Origin: Dipylidium caninum
Lineage: Eukaryota > Platyhelminthes > Cestoda > Cyclophyllidea > Dipylidiidae
NCBI GenBank assembly: GCA_017562135.1
Contig: QEYB01001642.1
Coordinates: 992,001 to 1,056,000, forward strand
Direction of reading: 5' to 3'
Length of the DNA stretch: 64,000 nt
The number at the start of each line of letters is the position of its first letter. Position 1 is the first letter of the stretch. The notes under the pieces were generated by a model. The model worked only from the letters and a program-made list of their open reading frames with translations, was not told the DNA's origin and did no database searches. A program made the position numbers and the translations under genes. Below are positions 37,601 through 64,000 of this stretch, piece after piece.

Positions 37601-40600
37601 CGAATTCTCGACTGACTTTTGACGTTGATCCCACTTCTTAGCCGAACTTGTTCGGGACTATTGCTTACAATCGCCATACAGACATATCTTTTTCTTTTCT
37701 AAAGGCATTCACGATAGAAGGGCGCCCTGTTTATGATTTGCTTTCATCTTCCTCATGTCATACTGAAAATATTGGTAAAATTTCTTCAAAATAAATGTAC
37801 TACTCGTTGGTCTGAGTGTAACAGTAGTCAGAATCTCTCCTGTTTTTTTTCTCCATTTTAAGTAACTGGCTTAGTTGATTTCCTCTTGCGCAGAGGCACA
37901 CGCATCAGCCGTCAGCAGGCGTAGCCATGGTCACGTCGACGTGAGTGGTTGAGCTCCTCTCCCACTCTGCGTGCACGACTCCCTCAGCCAGGCCAGGAGT
38001 GTGCGGTCCATCCGTAGCTGAACGGCGTGTCATGCAATTTACCCGGTCCTAAAGGGCTTAATAACGCAACAATTTTACTCTTCTCTTGTGACCGAGGGTT
38101 CAGAGTCAAAACGTAGACTGAGAGGTCTGCGATTTCCAATTTATACATGTTTAGGTTTAGGATCTGTTACATTTCACCTACCTGCCTGAAAATGTTGAAA
38201 TTTCGCTCATCTCAGCCTACTTCTAAGCCTTCCTCGCTGACCAAATCCTCAACGTTCGATTTTACACCTATTCTATTCTCAAGTGGGTTCTTAGACACCG
38301 ACAAAACTGAACATTCGGGGATTTCGTGATGCCCACCCGATTTGAGCAAGGGATAGACCATATTCCGCCCCGTTCTCACCGTTGTATTCCACTCTTGGTT
38401 GCCACAGATCACGCTTTCGATGAGATGTTGCCAATCTCTGAACGTGTAGACATTTCTACTCTCAATTGCTTGAAACAGTTGACGTGACCACTTTTAATCC
38501 CATTTTTTTCAGTATTGTTTTTTGAAGTTGAGTGCATGATTTAGATTTAAAGTCATTAGTTATTCGTGTAAGAAAATTCGTCTAAAAGTTGAAAAAAACT
38601 TGTTTATATTTCTGTTCAGAACAAAAGGGGCTTTGGAAATCTTTACCGCAGCACAACAGTTCGTGGGTGTTGTTGTAGGTCTGAGATTTACATATGATCG
38701 AGGGGGAAGGAGAAGCTAGGCTACATTTTGACCAGATCCGGACTACTTGTTGTTTTTTTTTGCGATAGGCGGACATTTGGTCGTTGGGAATAACGGCGAT
38801 TGAGTTGGCAGAGGGTGCACCGCCTCACTCCGATGTTCACCCAATGCGCGTGCTCTTCGACATTCCCCGCAATCCACCGCCTCAGCTGGCCGACCGCTAC
38901 TCCCAAAATTTCCGCGATTTCGTTAACTGTTGCCTCTCCCGCGACCCCGACAACGTGAGCCACTCACTTCCTTCTGCTCCTTCCTTTATGGTTACTTGGC
39001 CACTTAACCGCTCTCCTGGTCGCGCCCACGAAACTCCAGGATCATATTTAGAGCGTAATTCCTCCCTCTCCCTCTCTTCACCCTCTGTCCACTTGCTTGT
39101 ACGCTTGTTCTTGTGGCCAGGAGCCTAGGCTTGGCGCAGCGTGTGTGTCACTTGTCCTGCTCACCATGTAACACGTAAAAATCACGTTTTAAAATAGGGA
39201 ATTTTTTGCAGCATTCATGGTGGCCAATTCAACACTTTCATAAGATCCTCAGCTTCCCTTTTTCAAAGAAACCATCCAGTAATCCTTAATTGAGATTAGA
39301 GAAGAAAAATATTCTCATGTCAAGTGAAAAAAGAACAAATCAGGAAACATGCTTCTTTTGATGTATATCGAAGTACATTCGTTTTGCCTATCTTAAATCG
39401 TGTCCTCGGATCTCTCAACAATTTTCGCACTTTGATAGCAAAATTCACCAGCTTATTAACGCGCACAAGTTATCCGTCCTCTTCTTCTCAGTCTCCAAAT
39501 GTGCTGGCACGATGTCCCCCTTCCACTGCTTCTCTCTGGCCACACCTATTCTCCAACCCTAGCTGACTGCCACGCCTTTAGGCCTCTTTTTGTGTGCACG
39601 CTTCTTGTCTGGATCGGAATGAATTTGTGAGCGGCGGGGAGAGAGAAGGTTTGAGCCCCTATGTGTGAGCTGCGCCGACGCGTCTGGATTCCATGTGCCA
39701 TACTGGCGTGTGGCATCGCAAGGGAATCCTTTGTGTACGTATTTCCATTAAAAAGACGAGCCTGGCCTTCCTTGAATTCACAAAAAGTAGCCACCCGTGT
39801 TGATTGCTCGTGAACGAAATCAAATGGTAGTGTGGAGTATTGCTGATGCAAGAGCCTTCCTCATTTTAGATCTCCTGCCTAGTAGAGCTTCAGCGGAACG
39901 TACATTGTATTTCAAGTAGATTGGAGGGAGTTGTTGTACCGATTTTGAATGCACGGGACCTAAGGTTGGGAGTTTTTCCGCTTGTGGTCTCCCATTCGGG
40001 CTCACTCGCCTCTTGGCATTGGCCAGAACAGCGCGACTAAAAGACTCTGTTAATCCCGATTACTCACCTCTCGGCCGACTGCCGGCGGCGGCGGCGGCGG
40101 CGATTCGACTCGGGATAAGCCAGTAGCAGGCGTTTGATTGGCTCGCAAGCGAACCCACTGCGTCGAATTATTTGTCTCTGAGGCGACGGCTGCCCCTCCT
40201 GACGCTGCCACTACTGCCATCGCAGAAGTGAGGCTGCTGCTGCTGCTATCGCTTTTGTCCTCGTTGGCGTGAGCGTGCACATCGCCGCAGAGGTGTGGAG
40301 TCCGATTTGCCGCGTTATCTCGGTCCCATTTTTCCCCTTTTAGTCCGAATTTCGAGACTTTTTCGACAATGTTAAATCATTTACACGATTATGTTATTTT
40401 TATTTACTCTAATTGTTGCGTTGAGTCGCACCTATACGCTATCGCTCACTTTACTGCGTAGTTTTATGATTTGGCTGCATAAATGACAAATAGACCCCCA
40501 AATTTCTGCTATTTAATGTATTCTTGTTATTCTTCTTGACTTAGAAGTACGGGCGGTCTGCAGAAGCCGCTCATTTTGTTAGCCATCTCTCTGTCACAAC

Positions 40601-43200
40601 ATGGTTTTTGCGTTTGCCTTTTACTTTCCCTATAAAACTGTCCCAGTATTTGTACTTTTTGTTCCTATTTATTACCCCTAGCCTGCCGAGCTCCTCATGT
40701 CTATCTCTTTACTTGCGACTAGTTTCACCTTTGCCATAGTCCAATAATACGAAGCCAAGTTCGCTTGGCAAAGCATCACGCCTTTTAATTATGGCGTGTC
40801 CTTCCCCGTCAATCCTTCTTAACGGGTTTGTTGATTTCCCCGTTTTAAGTTACGTCTTTTCTGCCCACTAAAAGCGCTCCTCTGCGGAAGAATTGTTGCG
40901 ACACCCTTTCGTGAAGAAAGGCGACAAGACTTCCGCTCTTCAGGACCTGGTACATCGCTTTCTCAACGAGAAACACACAGGAGCCTTGAATGAAGATGAA
41001 GATGACTCCGATTCTGAGTAATTCTCTTGCTTTTCAAACTTACTAATGATTTTTTTCCAAAAATTCATATTTCCATTGCGGATATCTTCCACTATCGGAC
41101 TGTTAGTCCGGTTCATGGTGGCGTTATTTTCCTTTCAGGTTGGTGCAGCAGGGGAGCAATGGCGATATGGAAAACAAGACTTTCAAGTGGAATTTTGACA
41201 CCGTCAAGGCATCTCCCAACCCACCTCCCGCCACAAAACCGGGTACTGCCGAGGCCACGCCCACTCCAAAGCGTTCGCCTGGAAGACAGCCCAAGCCTCT
41301 TCCGCTCCCGGCTGTGTAAGTAAAGCCTCCTGCTAACCTTGTGAGGTCTAGCGGTTGCCGACGCTACGCCATTGGCGACAGTAACACGAAGGGATGGAAT
41401 TAAAATTTTCCAAGGGGCGATGACCTCTTCATTTTTGCAAATACGAGGACTGTCGTCTGTGCGCTAACTGCGTCCTCGAGGCAGGCAGGGAGTCCTGCTG
41501 CCTCGAGACCAGTGCTGTTGGCGCCTGTGCCCCTGAATGCTAAACGCATTCGCTGTGACGCACATGCATACAACCAGCGGTTGTTTGTTCACCTTCCTGA
41601 GAATAGGCAGAATTACTTGTGCGCCCTCATCCTACTCGTCTCGCACTGTCTACCCTTCATCCTCCACTCGCCTCGTTTAAAAGTCTTTGCGCTTTGCTGA
41701 GACTGACGAGGGTGAATCGGTTAACAGACTTATTGCGTTATGAAGTCTTGTGTGATCGACTTAACTCATTTAATACCAGCAAGTGGTTGTTACGGTTGCG
41801 TGAGACGAGGGTGAACTCCCTCTACTTTGTGTGGCCTTTTTTTTTACAGGGGCAATAACGAATCGGCGCGTCATTTGCCTGTGTTGCCGCCTCCCAGTGC
41901 CGCCAATCAACGAATGGCATCGCAATTCACCAACGTTATGCGTCCCTCTAACGCCGGTCCCAGCCGAACTAACGGTAACCTGCCCATCAGAACCACTTGT
42001 GCTGCTTCCCTTATATTTTTTTAATCAGTCCTTTGCCTTAAATGAGCATGGGACAGCGATGTTCCCAACGCCGTTGTCAAGCATCCGAAGGTTAGTACCA
42101 CACCTTATTTTCTCCTCCACTGAACATCTCCGTGATCGTCTCGTCTGTTCCTGCTTTAACTCGGGATGCTCCCTTATTCTTTACCATTACGTGGAATCTA
42201 AGTTGTGCTTGGGATTTTAAATACGTTCCAGACTCTTGGTGTTTGGCGCTTCCCTGTTGATTCTACGCCAGACCGTTAATTATCACCTCTACCTGGCCCT
42301 TCTTATCTCGTTTAATGCTCCTTTGCTTACGCCTAAAAGATTGGTGCTCAGGTGTGAGGGTCGTTTCTTGTCGCTTGTTCTATTTCTGCACTGTCTCTTC
42401 ATATCTCTTCCATCCTCTTACTCTCCAATTATCGTCTAAAGTAGTCGCGTCGTCTTGGGCGCCTCCTCCTCCTTCTCCTCCCCTCGAAGGGCACCGGTTA
42501 GTTGTGAAGCTTCGCCAAGCCTCGCCTATTTGTCGGCTAGGTCTTAACAGGCTTCTTAACTGGAACAACAATTATCCCATGATTTTGAACTGTACTTTGC
42601 CAACGGTGGAATGCCCCTAGGGCACACAGCGCTATCTTGCCATTTCGCTTAATAATTGGCTATTTTCCAAGTACTCGGTAGAGGCGATGATGAGTTCAGC
42701 CTTGCTCGTATCCCTCCCTTACGCTTGTTCCTGTCCCCCTTTACCCACAGCAGGTGGCCTGGGAGTCCGATCGTCGTCAGCCATCCCTCAACCCAACTCC
42801 TCCCTCAAAATCTTCGACTTCAACAACCCTATTCGATCCCTGCTACTCGATGTATGCTATTTCTGTTAAATCTACACCTGACTCCTTTCTCCTGTGTCAC
42901 CTTTTTGGCTACTGTTTACAGATCCAGCAAATGTACCACAACGTTGCAGCCAACTATTCTTGTTGCATCGACTCGCTCGTTCGCTCCTTCGACGTCGCCA
43001 ACGCACATGTGGACCATTTCACTGAGTCCTTTGTCCTTGAACTCACACAACGGATCCTTGACAAAGACCCCAGCATCCCAGCGAACCACAGGGAAGAGGC
43101 TGTCCGTCGAGCTATGAGGTTCGAAATGTCACTACCCAATCTCTATCCCCAAATTTTTTGTTCTCTACCGCTTTCCCCTAGAAGTTCCCTACCCGTATAG
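34700..43200 (+). CDS. STK24/25-like: STE20-family GCK-III kinase (MST3/STK24, STK25, MST4 group)
   Basis: GCK-III kinases are Ser/Thr kinases of STRIPAK complexes that bind CCM3/PDCD10 and act in Golgi polarity and cytoskeletal control. Exons: 34700-35090, 36713-36870, 38769-38954, 40875-41017, 41139-41315, 41850-41974, 42751-42851, 42922-43200, all in phase; 519 codons are seen. The kinase domain starts almost at once: glycine loop [16 protein letters not shown] lysine, LHRDIK catalytic loop, [10 protein letters not shown], activation segment [12 protein letters not shown] with the conserved Thr, then [21 protein letters not shown] Pro/Ser-rich linker follows, with a [10 protein letters not shown] acidic patch. 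The C-terminus ([14 protein letters not shown], then [20 protein letters not shown]) matches the CCM3-binding dimerisation region of the subfamily. The acceptor at 42751 is a CAGCAG tandem site. The first coding exon was not found with confidence; the end at TAG 43200 assumes no further intron. Confidence 0.95.
35091..36712 (+). other. GCK-III intron 1 (of the visible exons), no gene seen
   Basis: A 1.6-kb pyrimidine-rich intron between kinase subdomains VIB and VII. Open frames here are short and shared between strands. A tRNA-like GGTTCAAACC element near 36506 lacks a matching A box and fold. Confidence 0.7.
36871..38768 (+). other. GCK-III intron, no gene seen
   Basis: A 1.9-kb intron. 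A GC-richer patch at about 37,890-38,060 stands out from the AT-rich surroundings, but no exon or repeat match within the window was found. Confidence 0.6.
38955..40874 (+). other. GCK-III intron with short triplet repeats
   Basis: A 1.9-kb intron. It contains a CGG/CGC-type run near 40,081-40,100 and a CTG run near 40,230-40,246. A minus-strand frame spans these runs, but its composition follows the triplets and no protein family is suggested. Confidence 0.6.
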
Positions 43201-43213
43201 CCTTCGACGCATC

Positions 43214-43219
43214 TATTAA
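43214..43219 (+). terminator. ATTAAA polyadenylation signal, GCK-III kinase
   Basis: ATTAAA lies 14 nt after the TAG stop at 43200. It is the common variant hexamer, but its closeness to the stop makes it only a candidate. Confidence 0.4.
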
Positions 43220-44511
43220 ACCCGCCTTCCCTCGTGCATGGCTTTATTAGGTAGAGTGCATTTTTACCAATGGCGGTAGACTCGTCCCTGCCGCGAAATG
43301 GGCTGTCAACTGAGATCTAACCGAGGGTGCTTGGCCCGACGCAACTAAGCATAATCTTGACAACACCGTTTCCATGTAGATTTTTCTTCTTTCATGCATA
43401 TTACAGAGAGAATATTAGCTGCCATTTACATTCACCAAAAAGCCTATCTTTGTAAGCCTAACTTTTAATCATTTTGTCTCGTGAGCCATTTTGTATAATT
43501 TTTAGCTCACTTCTCTGCTTCTATTTCGTGTTAATTTTTCCCTGATTTGTTAGTTTAAATACCTACGTATGCTTTCAGGCAGTAATTCCTTACTAATATC
43601 TTTGCTGATGCAACTTACTGGCGCCCCTGTCGCACTCACGATTACTCAAACTATAGAGCGCTCTACTTAAACTAAGTAAGTAGCACTTCGCAAGCAGTTT
43701 TTTCTTGTCTTTCAGTCAACTCCAATGAAGGATGGTGCCACATGCGAGATTCACTGAGATCCAAATGGTCCTTTACCTCCTACTTCTTTTTCGTGAATTT
43801 CCTCCGACAGAGCGACAGTGTAGAAAGTCATATACATACCCTCGTGTACACATATAAACCCACATCTAATCGACAGGCAAACTCATCCGAGCGGGTGCGC
43901 TGCCTTGGTTATGGAGATCGTATGTGATTTGCGCCTCTGCTCTTTGCCTCAGTCTGCTGTTATTAGTTATTGTTTGTGAAATCCTTTACTTCATCCATCT
44001 TTTCCGATCCTCCCCAGTCTGCCTAGTGACTTATTCATCGTCTGTTTGTCATCCGTTTTGTTTTTTAGCCTCTCTTCTTCCTCTCCCTTGTAGTCAAACG
44101 AATGGGCTTCAGTCGCAACCACTTATTTGGGCGCATATTCTGTAATGAAGTTGTAGAGGAATCTACTTTCTATTATCTTCTCTGTTTTTTTTGAGATTGA
44201 CGGCTTTCAATAGGTATGCCGTGTGTTTTCCATCTCCTAAGTACCTTAGAGCAACTTGCGACAAATGTATTTGCCATCACTTCGCTTCTTCACTTCCACA
44301 TGAGTTCTATGGATCTGGACGTGATGTTTCAAGTTCTGGTACCCTTCCGTGATGGTCCGCTGGTGTTAGCCTCCGAGCCACAGTTGATAATTCGCAAGAA
44401 TTATGGCTTGCGTTCTGTTTTTTTTTACACTTCGAACCGTTCGGTCATTTATAGGCCTGTTAAAGTTAATCTCTGACCGTACCGCATAAATTACACCGAG
44501 CCTCGGTTAGT

Positions 44512-44932
44512 GCACACGCGCCTACTCGCGACTGCTGAAGTAGTGACGGCGGTGGTGGCGGTGGGTGTGCGTCTGCGCACGAGGTAGCGCGTGGCGGCAG
44601 TGGCGTCTCTTGTTGATGAAACAGTTGAAACTCGCGAACAATTCACTTCGTACGTACGGCAAGCCCCGTTCATGCAGCGAACGGTCTTTGGCGTCCCAGT
44701 GGTGTTGTGGGCATTCCAGTGCCACACGTGCACAGGTCGGCGGCAGTCCCGTCATGGTGGCCCCCAATTCGCGGTTGTTTCTCTCTGGCTACTCGTGCAA
44801 TCGCACGTAAAACGACTGTCGGAGTGGGATCGGTGCACACGGGCCGGCGCGACGAGCGAGGAGGCGCAGACTGGTCTCTCTGTCGTTAGCGGCATCTGCG
44901 AGGTGGCCGGGTGTAGTCGAGTGCGCAGGTTG
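44512..44932 (+). repeat. 421-bp dispersed direct repeat, copy 2
   Basis: Identical by eye to 24864-25284 and in the same orientation. It lies between the 3' ends of the GCK-III kinase (+) and PAK (-), the same kind of convergent setting as copy 1. To the left the match decays after GTGCACACGCG. To the right it decays after GTGCGCAGGTTG, though weak similarity continues for about 60 bp (ATGCGTTGGAAGAGTCCACC here). Confidence 0.97.
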
Positions 44933-45862
44933 TGGGCCAGACGCTTGGCCAGGCATATAAATGCGTTGGAAGAGTCCACCGAAGAAGGGACGCAGTCTGA
45001 ACCCCGGGAAGTTTCGTCCTACGATTTCTTTATCCTACACAGTACGACATTACTCGAGTTTCTAATTATTATTTGATGAAATGTCGGACAATGCTTCCAA
45101 ACATTAGTTACTCCTCTTAAATAGGGTGTCGAAAGCCTACTTGTCTCGGGGACAGTGAGCAATCTTTCTCGAGTCAAGTCGTAGATACCTGATGGCAGAG
45201 CACTGGGCGTAGGGAAATGCGCTCTTCTCCCTCGAAGTTCCCACGTTGCGTTACTACGTTCGGCAATTAGTGGCGTTCGCGTTTGCATGTGGGTGCGTCA
45301 AACAGGGTTTTCACTTGGTCAAGTGAAGAAATATGCGAAAAAGATTGAGGCGGTTTTGGGAGGTAAACTTTTACTTTTACGAGGTCGGCCCCGTCTTGGC
45401 GTTGGGAGATCAAACCCCGAGGTCGGGGAGTATGATATGTTTCAATCCTCACGAAGCACGTTTTGCAGAAGTAGAATGGCGGTAATTAGGATTGGTAATG
45501 AGGGGAAACACTTCGGGTGAAAGTTAAAAATAAGAACGCGATAGCCTGACTTAGTGAAGCTGAACAGGGGGCGGGGAGGAGGGAATTCTCTGATTTGCTA
45601 GAAAATCAGCATGATTAACGATCCAGAAGCGGACAACACACAGGAGGAGGCGGACGGGGTTCTGGGGCAAAAGGGAAGTCGGGCGAGAAGAAAGACTGCG
45701 GCTCATTTTTGCACAAGCGGTCAAATGTACAGGGGCTGGGCGCCGGCCTGCTCACTCGCAGGTTCGCAGCGTCGCGGCTCGACCGCCATGGACACGCCGG
45801 CCAGCGCCTTTGCGAAGTCCGGCGAAGTTAAGTGAGCGGAGGCTTTGGTCGAATAACAGGCA

Positions 45863-61728
<15,866 letters not shown>

Positions 61729-62236
61729 ATTTATCGACTGAATAGTGGTTGCATTGCAGCGGAATCGGAGTAATTAATGAATTATAAATGCATAAGTGTT
61801 CAAATGGCGGTCCAGTGCCGTCAAGGTTAACTCAGATTATAATTGACTTGTTTGAAATACACAAACAATCGTGGCGTTGTAACTAAAAAACAATACATAT
61901 TATTTTGTTGTTTTTCCCTTGAAACATTTACAGCGGTACTTGTTTTAAGATTGGTAAGTTTTTGCGCCGCCGAGGTTGGCTAGAATAGTGCAAAACCGCA
62001 ATTTTAGCTTAAATTACGTTCTTGTTGCTTTATAGTGTAAAAAAACATAAAAATTGAATGCAACACATGGTTAGCTAATTTTTATCCTCTAATTTTTTTA
62101 TAATTTCCTAGTCTATGATACGTTTGTCGCCAACTGGCTGTTTTGCACGTCCAATGTTCATTGGTTACCCTACATAACCCTACTTGTCAACATCCACTTC
62201 CTCGATAATTTGTTATAATTATTTTAATGGCCCAGA
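61729..62236. promoter_or_regulatory. Divergent promoter region PAK / RELCH
   Basis: Only 508 bp separate the PAK ATG (minus strand) and the RELCH ATG (plus strand). At 62151-62164 the sequence CCAATGTTCATTGG gives CCAAT boxes facing in both directions with a 4-bp spacer, 73-86 bp upstream of the RELCH ATG. No TATA box is obvious at a useful distance. The arrangement fits a shared, NF-Y-type bidirectional promoter; that use is inference. Confidence 0.6.
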
Positions 62237-63969
62237 ATGTCTCATCTGGCGTCCACAGCTCTCCATCATGACGACAGAATTGTAACAGAATTTTCAGACT
62301 TTTTGATAAGAGGAAAATTTTATTTAACAGCGTTGGAATTCCACTACGAGCTCCTCGAACGCTCTGTACCATGTAGTACACTGGAAGATTTCTTTTCAAA
62401 CCCTGAGAATTTCTACCAATTCGAGTTAAACCAATCCGAAGTCTTGTCAACAAGTGGGGTCTTACCATCTAATCTCGCAGCCTCCCATCTTAGCCTTTTT
62501 ACTTCAGACTCAGTTGATCGTCCCGGTAGTGAGGACCAAAATTCTCTAGAAGAACAGCGAAAAGGTGAGGATATCATTTCTTACCTTAAAGTATTCGAGT
62601 TTGAGCTTAGAAAGAAAAATGAAGAAATCAGAAGTCTACGAGAACGCCTTACTGCTGCAACTCTTGGAGGCAAGTTTGATCAATGCTTACTTTCTTCGAT
62701 TTCATGTAAATGTATGCTTGTATTTGTCAACTTTTACGGAACACTTCTGTTGCTACTATTTTGAAACTCCAGCAGCCAAAACAACAGAGCTTGCTGAATT
62801 GTCCACGCGACGATATTCGCAAAATGAAGGCTTCAAGGATCTTGATTCGGCTTCCAATATTGAAGCACGTGCTCTCCGCTTTCTGATCAACGAATACCTT
62901 CTGAGTAATGGATATACGCTGAGCGCCATTCAATTTTCCGAAGAAAGTCAAGGCAGCGATCCTCAAGATCTGGACAATTGGGAAGATGTATATGTTTTTT
63001 CCCTCTACAATTTCTTTTTTCTTTGAGGTTTTTAATATATAGAGCAAAGTTTTGTCGTCCAACCTGTATGCCATTGTAATATGTTTACTTAATCCCCTAA
63101 GCCTTAGTCTTTAAATATCGCATTTGGGAAATAATGCTGAACTTAATCTACCCACATTAAGGCGTAACAAGGGTTCATAGCTTTTTTACCTGAACCTATT
63201 TTCGCATTTTTAGTCACGAATCTATGTGACTAGGTAACCTTTGTATTAATGATACCTATCATGTACTAAGTAGTTAAGTAGTGGTTGACAGGTTATGATG
63301 CCATATTTTAGTCCTTCAACTGATGTATGGTCAATTTTACTATCAATGTCCAATAAACTACGCTTATCAAACACATATTTTTGAGAATGACCCGATTTTA
63401 CAGCCTACGTAATATTCCTATAATCTGATTGTCAATCTGCCATTTTAACTTTTGAACTGTTCAGATGGATGGTTCCTTTATTACTTTAGAGTTCTAATTC
63501 ATTGACCGTCGGTAAATCGAACTATCTTGGATGCAAAAATAGCGAACAGCTAGTGATCCTGTTGAATTATGTTTGATTCCGCCTGGATCTTCCCTTTATT
63601 TCCCCGTTGTCGATGCAATCAAAATCAAGAGAGATTTTTACAGGAAATCGAGAGTGTGTTTTGGTTTTTATTAAGGTGGGATTGAATTGTGAACGTCCAC
63701 CTAATCTGCTCATACTTTTGCGGGCCTCGTGGCTGTTATCTCACCAAGAATTGTCGTGCCGCGGCAGCACCAAACCTTGTTCTAAACCGATCCCCAGCCC
63801 CCCTGGTGCCTCTGTGGAGGTCACTAACGGTTCAGCTATGGTCGCGAACGAGACAATCCAAACTGACCTCGTTGTTGAAGCGCTTAACGAGGAACTGGAA
63901 ACCAGCAAAACAGCACTCAATGCGCTGAGATGCAATTTTGAGGCCACTAAAGCGGAGCTTGAAGTCGCG
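62237..63969 (+). CDS. RELCH: RELCH (KIAA1468): LisH, coiled-coil and HEAT protein, 5' part; partial
   Basis: RELCH binds Rab11 and helps move cholesterol from recycling endosomes to the Golgi. Exons 62237-62669, 62773-62987 and 63676-63969 encode the first 314 residues. Residues about 13-55 form a LisH-type region (FSDFLIRGKFYLTALEFHYE, then FFSNPENF). About 120-142 is the coiled coil FEFELRKKNEEIRSLRERLT. About 175-212 is a second LisH segment (ALRFLINEYLLSNGYTLSAI, then QFSEE). Exon 3 opens with VGLNCERPPNLL, matching the human VGLNIPKPPDLL, and ends in a further coiled coil and a GTAATT donor in phase 0. The HEAT repeats would lie beyond the right edge. Intron 1 uses a GC-AG pair (GAG|GCAAGT), and its acceptor is a CAGCAG tandem site giving one Ala more or less. 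The start is the ATG at 62237; an earlier out-of-frame ATG at 62227 closes quickly. Confidence 0.94.
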
Positions 63970-64000
63970 GTAATTCTGATATTTTTATTCACTGCATCAA

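Larger units (their letters stand above)
43201..45862. other. Convergent intergenic region GCK-III / PAK
   Basis: About 2.7 kb between two 3' ends. Repeat copy 2 lies at 44512-44932. Open frames on either strand are short or lie within the repeat. No other gene is supported. Confidence 0.7.

Noticed and set aside
24861..44932. The repeat pair as LTRs of one retrotransposon
   Set aside because: The 19.2-kb interior holds three ordinary host genes and no reverse transcriptase, integrase or gag-like frame.

Overview
This is a eukaryotic window carrying seven recognisable animal genes, all with many introns. Several introns are very small (35, 63 and three of exactly 70 nt) next to others of 1-8 kb. 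Divergent but complete orthologues of Dishevelled, CEP131, the AMPK beta subunit, DDAH, a GCK-III kinase, PAK and RELCH place it in Metazoa. The small-intron class and the degree of divergence fit a flatworm, possibly a tapeworm; that last step is inference. I rebuilt the exons by hand from splice signals, reading-frame phase and remembered family alignments. The joins listed are phase-consistent, with the exceptions stated in the entries.

Layout, left to right. 990-10970 (-): Dishevelled, from DIX to PDZ; the DEP end lies off the left edge. A possible small nested gene sits in one of its introns (6145-6498). 11147-11766 (-): a small unknown two-exon gene 176 bp upstream of the Dishevelled ATG. 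12590-24515 (+): CEP131, 16 exons. 26060-29070 (-): AMPK beta. 30427-32597 (-): a DDAH-family protein whose active site appears dismantled. 34700-43200 (+): an MST3/STK24/25-type GCK-III kinase. 45863-61728 (-): PAK, 11 exons, with an 8-kb intron that holds unassigned exon-like segments. 62237-63969 (+): 5' part of RELCH, running off the right edge.

The same 421-bp sequence occurs twice, apparently identical and in the same orientation, 19.65 kb apart. Each copy lies in a gap between convergent genes: CEP131/AMPK beta and GCK-III/PAK. Identity drops sharply into diverged but homologous flanks, which suggests recent conversion or a young repeat family. Introns show a clear pyrimidine bias on the transcribed sense strand. 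The + strand is therefore A/G-rich over minus-strand genes and T-rich over plus-strand genes, and it switches near gene boundaries.

The genes do not form one pathway. Wnt/polarity signalling (Dishevelled), Rac/Cdc42 signalling (PAK), STRIPAK-type kinase signalling (GCK-III), energy sensing (AMPK beta), centriolar satellites (CEP131) and Rab11 endosome trafficking (RELCH) are each represented once.
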